Origin: Phycisphaerales bacterium
GTDB lineage: Bacteria; Planctomycetota; Phycisphaerae; UBA1845
Assembly: GCA_013140575.1 (NCBI GenBank)
Contig: JABFSN010000142.1
Location: 1 to 41,013, forward strand
Reading direction: 5' to 3'
Length of the DNA stretch: 41,013 nt
The translations under genes and the position numbers were made by a program. This document shows positions 17,225 through 24,666 of this stretch, piece by piece; the stretch's first letter is position 1, and every line of letters starts with the position of its first letter. The notes beneath the pieces were generated by a model. It worked only from the letters and a program-made list of their open reading frames with translations. It was not told the DNA's origin and made no database searches.

Positions 17225-18034
17225 ATGAATGTTGCGATCCTCACCAGCACCGACACCCGTCACCGTTTCTTCGTGAACGCCATCGCCGGCGAATTCAACG
17301 TCGTGGCCATCGGGTATCAGGAAACGGGGTATCACCCCGCCCGTCCGAATTCCGACCGCATCGACGAACGCACGGCCGAAATCGTCCGCCGGCATTTCGA
17401 CGAACGCGTCCGCCAGGAATCGATCTGGTTTGGCCACGACGCCCAGTCCCGATGCGACGGACCGGAATCCCCCGGGCGCGCCCTCGACATTCAGTCGCTG
17501 AACACCAGCGAAACGGTCGACTGGCTTAACCGTGCCGCCACCGACGTGGTCGTCGTTTACGGCACCAGCCTGATCAAGCCGCCGCTGCTCGACGGCTATG
17601 CCAAACGCATGATCAACCTGCACCTCGGCTTGTCGCCCTACTATCGCGGCACGGCCACCAACTTTTACCCCCTGGTCAACGACGAGCCGGAATACGTCGG
17701 GGCCACGGTCCAGCGCATCGACGCGGGCATCGACTCCGGCCCCATCATTCACCACGCCCGGCCGGACATCACCGCCGACGACATGCCCCACACCGTCGGC
17801 TGCAAGGCCATTCTCGCGGGCATCGAAATCGTCAAGCGCGCCCTCCGCGAATTCGAATCCGGCACGTTGACCGGCGTCCCGCAATGGCCCGTCGAAAACC
17901 CCCGTCTCTATCTCCGACGCGACTACCGCCCCGGACACGTCGTGCGCCTTTACGAATTGATCGACCGCGGCCTATTCCCCCGTTACGCCGCCCGCCAACG
18001 CCTCGTCGCCCCCCGCGTCCACTTGATCCCCTGA
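17225..18034 (+). CDS. Formyltransferase-fold protein (methionyl-tRNA formyltransferase-like)
   Basis: A 269-aa protein with the N-terminal Rossmann-like half (MNVAILTSTDTRHRFFVNAI) and the formyl-THF pocket INLHLGLSPYYRG, equivalent to the Asn/His of the N-H-D triad, then GATVQRIDAGIDSGPIIH carrying the Asp. It is unlikely to be the housekeeping Fmt, because the C-terminal tRNA-binding domain is missing and the gene is not beside def. It more resembles small-molecule or sugar-amine N-formyltransferases. ATG 17225 has GGTGG five bases before; ATG 17210 in the same frame would add five residues. A hairpin terminator follows at 18072. Confidence 0.75.
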   Translation: MNVAILTSTDTRHRFFVNAIAGEFNVVAIGYQETGYHPARPNSDRIDERTAEIVRRHFDERVRQESIWFGHDAQSRCDGPESPGRALDIQSLNTSETVDWLNRAATDVVVVYGTSLIKPPLLDGYAKRMINLHLGLSPYYRGTATNFYPLVNDEPEYVGATVQRIDAGIDSGPIIHHARPDITADDMPHTVGCKAILAGIEIVKRALREFESGTLTGVPQWPVENPRLYLRRDYRPGHVVRLYELIDRGLFPRYAARQRLVAPRVHLIP

Positions 18035-18071
18035 CCCCGTTGCGGGGGCCGGCTTTCAGCGGACCCGTAGG

Positions 18072-18107
18072 GTGGGCGCCGCCCACAAGCTTCTTCTTTT
18101 TGTTCTT
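18072..18107 (+). terminator. Rho-independent terminator after the formyltransferase gene
   Basis: GTGGGC (18072-18077), loop GCC, GCCCAC (18081-18086), then a T-rich run TTCTTCTTTTTGTTCTT (18091-18107). It is about 38 bp past the stop codon. The GTAGGGTGGGC start also resembles a common dispersed repeat. Confidence 0.6.
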
Positions 18108-18411
18108 CGCGCCCTTGACTTGGCGTCAGCTCTTGACGGGTTTGAGCGGGGCACGCGCGGGGTAATCCGACGTCCGAATACGATGCGGAGCGCGAATCGG
18201 CACCGTCCACCGCACGACGGACGAAAACCTGGCCTGCTCGCGGATTCGCAGACGGCAGCCCATCGCCGCGACGGATTCATATGGAATCGCAGCGCCGCGA
18301 CCCGGCGCACCGCGACGAATTTCGTGCGGCCATGTCAAGTCGGCCTTCCGATTGTCCGAAGCCAGAGACGTCCGGCGAAGAGGCGCCGGTCAGCCTCGAG
18401 CGAGTGGCGAA
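18108..18411 (+). other. Intergenic stretch before the CBS gene
   Basis: About 300 bp after the terminator. The frame of the CBS gene stays open to 18352, but the extra codons show no conservation-like pattern. I see no convincing promoter; TTGACG at about 18133 has no matching -10 at proper spacing. Confidence 0.4.
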
Positions 18412-18870
18412 ATGCAGCAGACCATCACCAGCCGATCCGGACTGTGTGTCGGCGACATCATGAATTCGCCCGTGCACACCGTCGACATGGACGACTGGCT
18501 GTCGACGGTCAAAACGATTTTTGATCGCGCGCGATGCCACCACGTCGTCGTGCTGGATCGGTCGCGCGTCTTCGGAGTGGTCTCGGACCGCGACATCCTG
18601 AGGGTGGTCAGCCCATTCGTCGGCAACCCCCTGATGGAACGGCCCCAGGACGTCGGCACCACCAGGAGACGCGTTCACCAGATCATGTCCCGCAAGCCCA
18701 CCACCATCACCCCGGACCAGCCGGTCGCCGTAGCGGCCGCGAGAATGCTCGGCGAGCGCGTCTCCAGCCTCCCCGTCGTGGATGATGACGATGCGCTCGT
18801 CGGTATCGTCACCACGCGGGACATACTCACGTGGGCGGTCAATAACAACCCCGCCCCTCCCGCGGGATAG
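18412..18870 (+). CDS. Two-CBS-domain protein
   Basis: A 152-aa protein made of two CBS domains: VGDIMNSPVHTVDMDD ... HHVVVLDRSRVFGVVSDRDIL (~12-62) and VHQIMSRKPTTITPDQ ... SSLPVVDDDDALVGIVTTRDIL (~84-142). CBS pairs (Bateman modules) bind adenosine ligands such as AMP, ATP or SAM and act as energy sensors. Here the module stands alone without an effector domain, so it probably regulates another protein in trans; the partner is unknown. The ATG at 18412 is preferred because the first CBS begins soon after. Confidence 0.88.
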   Translation: MQQTITSRSGLCVGDIMNSPVHTVDMDDWLSTVKTIFDRARCHHVVVLDRSRVFGVVSDRDILRVVSPFVGNPLMERPQDVGTTRRRVHQIMSRKPTTITPDQPVAVAAARMLGERVSSLPVVDDDDALVGIVTTRDILTWAVNNNPAPPAG

Positions 18871-19184
18871 ATTCCCGGCGCCCTCGTACCCCCTGCGCCT
18901 GCCTGCACCCGCGTTCTCGGAGCCCCACCGACACCATCCCCGTCATCGGGCCACGCACGGGGCCCACGACCACGCCACCAGCCACCCCGGCGAGCGTAGG
19001 GCGAGCAACTCCCACTCTTTCCGCGATACGTACCTCACCCGCGGATTTCACAGATTACGCAGATGGGAATGAGAAACCGGCGGGCGAAAGCAAAACTACC
19101 GAATCGGCGTGCATTCGTGGCCTTGACCGCGAGATTCGTCGCTCGTGGATCCGTGAAATGATCGAGACATTGGCGCGAATGGGA
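18871..19184. other. Intergenic stretch between CBS gene and tRNA-Ile
   Basis: About 314 bp with no credible reading frame. I see no strong hairpin plus T-run terminator for either flanking transcript. Confidence 0.4.
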
Positions 19185-19258
19185 TGGGCCCACGAGGACT
19201 CGAACCTCGGACCTCGTCGTTATCAGCGACGCGCTCTAGCCAACTGAGCTATGAGCCC
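19185..19258 (-). tRNA. tRNA-Ile (anticodon GAT)
   Basis: On the minus strand the 74-nt gene begins GGGCTCATAGCTCAGTTGG and ends GTGGGCCCA. The acceptor stem GGGCTCA pairs with TGGGCCC, with one T-G wobble. The D-arm has AGCTCAGTTGGCTAGAGC, the anticodon loop is CTGATAA (GAT), and the T-arm carries GGTTCGAGTCC. CCA is not encoded (TCCC follows), so the end must be added enzymatically. It is a stand-alone isoleucine tRNA, not within an rRNA spacer. Confidence 0.95.
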
Positions 19259-19322
19259 CACCTGCCGAACCGCGGCCGGTTGCGTTGATGAATCAAAGCG
19301 CCCGGCGGTCGGCGAACACGGG

Positions 19323-19350
19323 AATGTAGCCCGCGTGCGTTTCGTGTCAA
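19323..19350 (-). promoter_or_regulatory. Promoter of tRNA-Ile
   Basis: On the minus strand, TTGACA (19350-19345), a 16-bp spacer and TACATT (19328-19323). It has a perfect -35 and would start about 58 nt ahead of the tRNA. Confidence 0.65.
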
Positions 19351-19789
19351 CCGATCCGATACGGAGTCACTCCCCCCCGGGCGTAGTTCGAGGGTCTCAG
19401 CGGGCGTGGCCGACACGAGACGCGGTTGATTCCGTGTACCCGCCCGGCGACTTCCAAAATAGCGCAGGCGCCGGCCGTGTGATCGGAGTAGCCGGGGTGC
19501 CCTGTTGACCACCGGGTTCCTTGCTCGCCACGGACGGGGACGTCAAGGGCCCGGTGCTTCAACTCACACGACGCCCGCCCGAACGGAAATGCACTGAATT
19601 GACTCGTGGGCCCGGGGCGTCCCGGCGATAGCCTCCCCACCAGGCCGGTTCGCATCGACCGCGTCGCGAGAGCCGTATCGGATGATCCCAATTTCACAGC
19701 GATTCGCGACACGCGAACCCATTGAGGTCCGACGCGATTTGGGTTCCCCGTGAATCACGTGGCCGCTCGGCGGTCGGTCGGCAGCGCAC
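19351..19789. other. Intergenic stretch upstream of the beta-propeller gene
   Basis: About 440 bp between the tRNA promoter and the next gene's promoter. A 121-codon frame is open on the minus strand (19347-19712), but it has no ribosome site or recognisable family, so I do not call it a gene. Confidence 0.4.
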
Positions 19790-19817
19790 TTGCCATCACG
19801 GCCAAGTACCCGATAAT
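19790..19817 (+). promoter_or_regulatory. Promoter of the PQQ-like beta-propeller gene
   Basis: TTGCCA (19790-19795), 16-bp spacer, GATAAT (19812-19817). It would give a leader of about 90 nt to the ATG at 19915. Confidence 0.55.
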
Positions 19818-19914
19818 CGACGAAATACCGGGGGGTGAGCGGGCGCTCGTGCGGTCGGGATTATTTTTCGATTACCACCGAATACAGCAGATGTTCCGGA
19901 AGGGGATGGGATTG

Positions 19915-21351
19915 ATGAGGAAGCACGTGTTTCCATTGACCGTCGCGATCTGTTTTTCGTTTAGCGCTTTGGCTCTTGAACCGTCAACGACGCCGCGGTC
20001 CGATTGGCCGCAATGGCGCGGGCCGCTGTCCAACGGCGAGTCGCCGCAAGGCCGCCCGCCGACTGATTGGAGCGAAACGAAAAACGTCAAATGGAAAGTC
20101 GAGGTTCCGGGGAACGGCTTGTCGACGCCGATTGTCTGGGGCGATCGCGTGTTCCTACAGACCGCGATCCCCACCGATCGCAAAAGCGAGAATGCCGACG
20201 CGCCTGCCGCGGACAAGCCGCAGGAAAAGGAAAACGCGGAGGAACGCCCGGCCCGCGGGGAGGGTGAACGCCGGGGCGACGGCGAGCGGCGCGGTGAAGG
20301 CGCCCGGCGCGAGGGTCGCCGCCGCGGCGGGAGCGAAAAGCCCACCAACATTTACCAGTTCGTGGTTCTGGCGATTGACCGCAACACGGGAAGCCGGTTG
20401 TGGGAGCAGATCGTCCGCGAGGAAGTTCCCCACGAAGGCAGCCACGAAGACGGCAGCCTCGCGCCGAGTTCGCCGATTACCGATGGAGAGCATCTGTACG
20501 CCTATTTCGGATCCCGCGGCCTGTATTGCCTGGACATGAACGGCAAGAAAATTTGGGAAAAGGATTTCGGGGACATGACCACGCGCAACGGATTCGGCGA
20601 AGGCAGTTCGCCGGCGCTGCACGGCGACACCCTGGTCATCAACTGGGATCACGAAGCCGGTTCGTTTATCGTCGCGCTCGACAAGAAGACGGGGGACGAG
20701 AAATGGCGCGTCGCACGAGATGAAACCACATCGTGGTCCACGCCGGTGATCGTCGATGCCGGCGGCAAGGCGCAAGTCGCCGCCAATGGCGCCAATCGCA
20801 TCCGCGGTTACGATTTGTCGGACGGCAGGCTGATCTGGGAATGCGCCGGGATGACACAAGGCATCATCCCTTCGCCGTTGATCGGCGATGACCTGCTCTT
20901 TTTCACCAGCGACGGTCGAGGCAGCGCCCTATTGGCCGTCCGTTACAAAGAGGCGTCCGGCGACATCACCGGCACCAAGGCGGTAGCCTGGGTCTACGAC
21001 GGCACAGGCACGCCCTACGTAGCGTCGCCGCTGCTGTACAAGGATGCCATCTATTTTCCCGACAACAGCAAAGCCATTCTGTCCTGCGTTGACGCAAAGA
21101 CCGGCAAGGCCCACTATGTCGATCAACGCCTGGAAGAGTTCCAGGGCGTCTACGCATCGCCCGTCGCGGCCGACGGCCGCGTCTATGTCGCATCGCGTGA
21201 CGGAAAGACCGCGGTAATTCAGGCCGGCCCGGAATTCAAGCTGTTGACCGTCAACACGTTGGACGACAGCTTCTCCGCCTCGCCGGCCATTGCCGGTGCC
21301 CAGCTATTCCTGCGCGGACAGAAGCATCTTTATTGCCTTCAAGGGGGCTGA
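19915..21351 (+). CDS. Exported PQQ-like beta-propeller repeat protein
   Basis: A 478-aa protein. The ATG at 19915 is preferred: it starts a signal peptide (MRKHVFPLTVAICFSFSALA) and AAGGGG lies about ten bases upstream. Further in-frame codons back to 19750 would bury that signal. The mature part opens WPQWRGPLSNGESP, the hallmark of planctomycete PQQ-like propellers. It continues with repeated blade motifs (LWEQIV, GLYCLDMNGKKIWEKDFG, LIWECAGM) and closes with HLYCLQGG. Residues ~90-142 are a charged Glu/Arg/Gly-rich insert between blades 1 and 2, probably disordered. These proteins are mostly periplasmic; whether a cofactor is bound is unknown. Confidence 0.85.
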   Translation: MRKHVFPLTVAICFSFSALALEPSTTPRSDWPQWRGPLSNGESPQGRPPTDWSETKNVKWKVEVPGNGLSTPIVWGDRVFLQTAIPTDRKSENADAPAADKPQEKENAEERPARGEGERRGDGERRGEGARREGRRRGGSEKPTNIYQFVVLAIDRNTGSRLWEQIVREEVPHEGSHEDGSLAPSSPITDGEHLYAYFGSRGLYCLDMNGKKIWEKDFGDMTTRNGFGEGSSPALHGDTLVINWDHEAGSFIVALDKKTGDEKWRVARDETTSWSTPVIVDAGGKAQVAANGANRIRGYDLSDGRLIWECAGMTQGIIPSPLIGDDLLFFTSDGRGSALLAVRYKEASGDITGTKAVAWVYDGTGTPYVASPLLYKDAIYFPDNSKAILSCVDAKTGKAHYVDQRLEEFQGVYASPVAADGRVYVASRDGKTAVIQAGPEFKLLTVNTLDDSFSASPAIAGAQLFLRGQKHLYCLQGG

Positions 21352-21383
21352 CGGTTGCGCGATCGCGGCGACCGATACGTCGC

Positions 21384-21632
21384 CGGGTCACGATGATTCG
21401 ACGCGCTGGATGCCCCGTTCAGCGTGCAGCGATGCGGCGACGTATATGTTATCGGGTCACGATGATTCGACGCCGCGACGACGGGGCCCGGCAGTGGTCG
21501 TCGATCCACGTGACCAATCCAAAACTCCTCGCAACGAATGCAATCGAACGCGTTGCGCGCGTGGACGCCACCCGCTCCGTCCGATCATCGCGACCCTTCC
21601 CGTTGCAATCGCGAAGAATGGGCCACCCCGGC
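21384..21632. repeat. REPIN-like dispersed repeat, degenerate copy
   Basis: The right end (21582-21632) contains CGATCATCGCGACCC and GAAGAATGGGCCACCCC, as in the intact copy at 24601-24650. Toward the left the 18-mer CGGGTCACGATGATTCGA occurs twice (21384-21401 and 21453-21470), matching the inner edge of the left arm of that copy. The middle (21493-21580) shares a body with 23347-23435. Confidence 0.6.
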
Positions 21633-21661
21633 TTGAATTCCGTATGGGGGCATCGCGGCAC

Positions 21662-21690
21662 TTCTCAGTGCGGCCCAAATTTGGTAGAAT
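21662..21690 (+). promoter_or_regulatory. Putative promoter of the VapBC-like pair
   Basis: TTCTCA (21662-21667), 17-bp spacer, TAGAAT (21685-21690). AGGAG follows just before the GTG at 21711, so the leader would be very short (~15 nt). Confidence 0.45.
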
Positions 21691-21710
21691 CCCGGCAAAG
21701 GAGACCGGTA

Positions 21711-21953
21711 GTGACCTATCGTGGACGCGTCCGAAACGGCGTAATCGTTCTGGACCAGCCGGGCATATTGCCGGAGGGCGCTGAGGTCGAAGTGCTGCGC
21801 AAAGCCGTGCATTCGCCGGAGGAGTCGTCGGAGAACGGTTCGGGACCCACCTGGGCGGAAGTGTTCGCGGATATCACCGGCAAGGCCGAGGGCCTGCCCC
21901 CGGACCTTTCCCGCAATCACGATCACTACGTCCACGGCGCCCCTCGGCAATGA
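21711..21953 (+). CDS. Antitoxin-like small protein (partner of PIN toxin)
   Basis: An 80-aa protein from GTG 21711, with AGGAG about eight bases upstream. It begins VTYRGRVRNGVIVLDQPG, followed by LPEGAEVEVL. This short beta-rich opening is typical of the DUF104/AF2212-like class of VapB antitoxins. The helical rest (PTWAEVFADITGKAEGLPPD) would wrap the toxin. It overlaps the PIN gene by ATGA, the standard arrangement for a toxin-antitoxin pair. Antitoxins of this kind neutralise the toxin and repress their own promoter, here probably at 21662-21690. Confidence 0.75.
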   Translation: MTYRGRVRNGVIVLDQPGILPEGAEVEVLRKAVHSPEESSENGSGPTWAEVFADITGKAEGLPPDLSRNHDHYVHGAPRQ

Positions 21954-22363
21954 CCCCCTGTTTCGCCGACGCCTATTACTTCCTCGCATTGCTCAATCCG
22001 CGCGACGAAGCCCACGCGGCGGCCGTCGCGATCAACCGCGGACTGCGTCGCCCGCTGGTGACCAGCGCGTTCATTCTCATGGAAGTCGCGGACGGATTGG
22101 CAGGGACGCCCGGCCGCGCCCTCTTTCGCCGACTGCACGAGAGACTGACGAACGACGACCGCGTCACCCTTGTTCCGCCGACCGCGGCTATTTTCGACCG
22201 CGCCGCGACCCTCTACGCATCACGCGCCGACAAAGCCTGGTCGCTCACCGACTGCACGTCATTTGTGATTATGGAAGACCGCGGCATCCGCGAAGCCCTC
22301 ACCGGCGACCACTATTTCGAGCAGGCCGGCCTCGTCGCCCTGCTGAAACCCCGGACTCCATAG
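21950..22363 (+). CDS. vapC: PIN-domain ribonuclease toxin, VapC-like
   Basis: A 137-aa PIN protein. The four acidic residues of the Mg2+ site are present: D7 (CFADAYYFLALLN), E45 (FILMEVADG), D101 (WSLTDCTSFVIME) and D120 (EALTGDHYFEQAG). VapC toxins cleave tRNA or rRNA and arrest growth when unopposed. Its ATG overlaps the antitoxin stop (ATGA). The pair sits between repeat copies, so the module may have moved as a unit, though there are no clear borders. Confidence 0.88.
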   Translation: MTPCFADAYYFLALLNPRDEAHAAAVAINRGLRRPLVTSAFILMEVADGLAGTPGRALFRRLHERLTNDDRVTLVPPTAAIFDRAATLYASRADKAWSLTDCTSFVIMEDRGIREALTGDHYFEQAGLVALLKPRTP

Positions 22364-22378
22364 AGTCGCCGGTTGACG

Positions 22379-22472
22379 GACGCAATCGTACGCGTATCGC
22401 GCGTGAACATCGCCTGCATCGTTCGATCGTCGCAACCCCGCCCTTTGCGATCGCAAAGAATGGGCCACCCAG
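22379..22472. repeat. REPIN-like dispersed repeat, right half only
   Basis: Begins CGCAATCGTACGCG and ends with the hairpin CCCTTTGCGATCGCAAAG then AATGGGCCACCC. It matches the right arm of 24400-24650 and the body of 21493-21632. It lies directly after vapC and could serve as its transcript end. Confidence 0.55.
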
Positions 22473-22640
22473 CCGGTACCGCGCCCGCACTCCGTACAAG
22501 AACTTCTCCCGCGTGAACCCCTCCTCTCTGCTCTCCGTCAGCGACGTGAACTCCACCGGCTCGCGATCCTGGAAAATGACCCCCTGGCGGGGGGCGGTTT
22601 GGGGAATGGTGGTTGCGGAAGCGGGAATCGGTCGCGGTGG

Positions 22641-22730
22641 CATGGCCGCGGCTTGGGGCGTGCAAGACGGGCGCGCCTGCGTTTTCTAGTTTCCAATCTC
22701 TAGTTTCAAGTTTCTAGCGTGTGGGGTCCG
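22641..22730. repeat. 90-bp repeat, copy 1
   Basis: Starts CATGGCCGCGGCTTGGGGCG and includes TTTCTAGTTTCCAATCTC and TCAAGTTTCTAG, ending GGTCCG. A second copy of the same length and order is at 23248-23337. Confidence 0.65.
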
Positions 22731-22732
22731 GG

Positions 22733-22820
22733 GCCGAACGCTCATTTCACGGAGGCCGATCGCTCTTTTCATTGAGACCGAACGCTCATTTCACTGAGGC
22801 CGAGCGCTCTTTTCTTTGAG
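22733..22820. repeat. Four 22-bp tandem repeats
   Basis: The units at 22733, 22755, 22777 and 22799 each read (G/A)CCGANCGCTC(A/T)TTTCANNGAG with small changes, the last with TTTCTTTGAG. A partial fifth unit (GCCGAAGGCC) leads into a palindromic block. The repeats are contiguous with no spacers, so this is not a CRISPR. Confidence 0.75.
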
Positions 22821-23030
22821 GCCGAAGGCCTCCACGTTCGTAGCCGGGGGTCAAGCGCAGCGCGACCCCCGGATGGGGAACGTGAAAACAGATTCCACGC
22901 CGAAGGCGTGATCGTCATTACGACGACCCCGTCGGGGTCGGATTCCCCGCGGGCGACGTTTCGGGGGTGTCGGTCGCTCCCGCGACCTCCACCCCCGGCT
23001 ACGGACGAACAGGCCTTCGGCCTGAAGGAT
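22820..23030. repeat. Nested palindromic repeat block
   Basis: GTAGCCGGGGGT (22840-22851) is mirrored by ACCCCCGGCTAC (22991-23002). Inside are further hairpins: GGGGGTC/GACCCCC, ACGCC/GGCGT around GAA, and GACCCCGTCGGGGTC. Outside, AGGCCGAAGGCCT and AGGCCTTCGGCCT flank both sides. The block could fold into one large branched hairpin. No gene. Confidence 0.65.
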
Positions 23031-23040
23031 CGCACGGGCG

Positions 23041-23110
23041 ACTCGCGGGTGCCCCACCCCGTCCCAGGGGTGGGGCACCGATCTTTAAGCGACCGGGTCA
23101 CGCCGATTCG
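23041..23110. repeat. Palindrome resembling the REPIN left arm
   Basis: GGTGCCCCACCCC and GGGGTGGGGCACC form a 13-bp hairpin, followed by CGGGTCACGCCGATTCGA. This is the same order of parts as the left arm at 24400-24448. A related hairpin (CCCCCACCCC ... GGGGTGGGGCACC) follows at 23216-23248. Confidence 0.5.
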
Positions 23111-23247
23111 AAGCCTCTCCGAACGGGGAGCTGAATCATCTCGGCACTGACGAATACGATTCCCGCGGCCGAGTCCGTGAATCGCGTCGTGGCGACCACG
23201 CCGGCACGTCGGCGTCCCCCACCCCAGGAATGGGGTGGGGCACCCGC

Positions 23248-23337
23248 CATGGCCGCGGGTTGGGGCGTACAGGATGGGCGCGCTTGCGATTTCTAGTTTC
23301 GAGTTTCCAGTCTCAAGTTTCTGGAGGGTGCGGTCCG
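23248..23337. repeat. 90-bp repeat, copy 2
   Basis: CATGGCCGCGGGTTGGGGCG to GGTCCG, collinear with 22641-22730 and of equal length; differences are scattered single bases. Confidence 0.65.
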
Positions 23338-23346
23338 CGGCGGGGC

Positions 23347-23484
23347 GTGGTATTCGATCGGTGCTGCCAATCCACGACGCCTCGTGACGAATGCAATCGT
23401 ACCCGTTGCGCGTGTGGACGTTGCTGGCATCGTTCGGTCATCGTGCCCCCACCATTGCTATCGCAAAAGATGGGCCACCCGGCC
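23347..23484. repeat. REPIN-like dispersed repeat, body plus right arm
   Basis: GTGGTATTCGATCGGTG ... ACGAATGCAATCGTACC ... then TTGCTATCGCAAAAGATGGG and CCACCC. It is collinear with 21493-21632 over about 140 bp. No gene between vapC (22363) and the next gene (23515). Confidence 0.6.
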
Positions 23485-23514
23485 ACGTAATCAGGAGCCA
23501 CCGGTCCGGTTCAC

Positions 23515-24369
23515 CTACGGGGGCGGAGTGGCGTTCAATTTGCCGATGGGATCGGCTTTCGCCAAGTGATCAATAGACTCACGTACGGCTGCGGACACAC
23601 ACATGCGTTCATTCTCGACCATGAAACCGGAAAGCCGACCCACAAGTGTTGCGGCTAACAGGCAATGCTGACTTGGAGTCATCGGCGGTCCACACTGGAT
23701 TGCCCACGGACCCGCATGAATGGAACCATTGAACCTCTTTACATAGATGATGTATTCATCTTCCCAGCCGATGACCCGTGCCAATTCGCGCAGTGTGCCC
23801 TCGTACCACTTGTCGCGAACTTTAATCGGCTTGGTCAATTTTCCCGCATTGCGGACGCGTCTCGGGTAATTGACCTTTACCCGGTCGAATTCGGCGATAA
23901 TGCGTTTTTCTCCCTCCGGCCGCATGGGCGAATCAGCGATCCACCTCGATACTTGGTTGTCCCTGCCAATGACTGCATTTGCCTGGTCGAAACGTTCAAC
24001 ATGTTCGAATTCGAGATAGAGCTTGGCACGTACTTCGCGCTCGTTCGGATCATGAAAAAGGTACGCCGCCTGAACGTGCCCATCCATCAGGCAGCGAAGA
24101 ATGCCCACGCTGTCATGCGCGACAAATCGCCATTGGTTGCCAGGCACTGCGGCCCAGTCGCAAAGTATGTTGAGACTTCTCCAAGAAAAGTAGCCGCGGG
24201 TTAGGAAATACCCCAGCGCGCGAGTTGAATTACGGGCACCCGCAACTGTGCCATACAACTTGATTACTTCGAGGAGCATTTCTTCGACGCGGGGTCTGAT
24301 CAAATTGACGTAGATCGATTCGAGCACAACGGCGTCGGGCGATTCGGAGGTATTCTCGTGCAAGTCCAT
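23515..24369 (-). CDS. DUF5677-like protein
   Basis: A 284-aa helical protein from ATG 24369 (MDLHENTSESPDAVVLE). Upstream in-frame codons to 24477 are encoded by a repeat and are unlikely to be translated. Conserved-looking blocks: ILRCLMDGHVQAAYLFHDP, REVRAKLYLEFEHVERF, WYEGTLRELARVIGWED and FNGSIHAGPWAI. They match the pattern of DUF5677, a family of unknown function often found in accessory regions. It lies head-to-tail with the unknown 492-aa gene upstream, separated by the REPIN-like element. Base composition is lower in GC than the core genes, which suggests acquisition. Confidence 0.68.
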   Translation of the reverse strand: MDLHENTSESPDAVVLESIYVNLIRPRVEEMLLEVIKLYGTVAGARNSTRALGYFLTRGYFSWRSLNILCDWAAVPGNQWRFVAHDSVGILRCLMDGHVQAAYLFHDPNEREVRAKLYLEFEHVERFDQANAVIGRDNQVSRWIADSPMRPEGEKRIIAEFDRVKVNYPRRVRNAGKLTKPIKVRDKWYEGTLRELARVIGWEDEYIIYVKRFNGSIHAGPWAIQCGPPMTPSQHCLLAATLVGRLSGFMVENERMCVSAAVRESIDHLAKADPIGKLNATPPP

Positions 24370-24399
24370 CGCTCCTGTCACGTTGGCTTGGTGGGCACG

Positions 24400-24650
24400 C
24401 GGGTGCCCCATCCGTCGCGCAGCGATGGGTGGGGGCACGATGATTCGATCATGGAGAATCGCCGCAGTGCATCGCAACCGACGCTTCGCCCCCGAGCGCC
24501 GTCAGCGGCGACCCTTGTCCCCTGTCCGTCGTGGAAAGCGGCGTCTGCGGCGGTCTGTCGGCGCATTCCGGTCACCGCCCGACAGAAGCATTTCGCCCAC
24601 TCGATCATCGCGACCCCACCCTTTGCTATCGCAAAGAATGGGCCACCCGG
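24400..24650. repeat. REPIN/MITE-like element with ~49-bp inverted arms
   Basis: The left arm (24400-24448) reads CGGGTGCCCCATCC ... GGGTGGGGGCACGATGATTCGA. The right arm (24601-24650), read on the minus strand, is CGGGTGGCCCATTC ... GGGTGGGGTCGCGATGATCGA. Each arm is itself a hairpin (GGATGGG-type and CTTTGC/GCAAAG-type). So two REP-like palindromes sit in inverted orientation around a ~150-bp core, the layout of a REPIN. It fills the gap between two minus-strand genes. No transposase in the window. Confidence 0.65.
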
Positions 24651-24666
24651 CTATCCGCGAACTCAA

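Noticed and set aside
17225-18034. Housekeeping methionyl-tRNA formyltransferase (fmt)
   Set aside because: The protein lacks the C-terminal domain and the def neighbour; only the formyltransferase fold is supported.
19347-19712. 121-codon minus-strand frame between tRNA-Ile and the beta-propeller gene
   Set aside because: No ribosome site or recognisable family, and it overlaps the tRNA promoter; composition is not clearly coding.
22733-22820. CRISPR array suspected from regular 22-bp units
   Set aside because: Units are contiguous without spacers and there are no cas genes in the window. The 21-bp units at 26767-26934 fail for the same reason.
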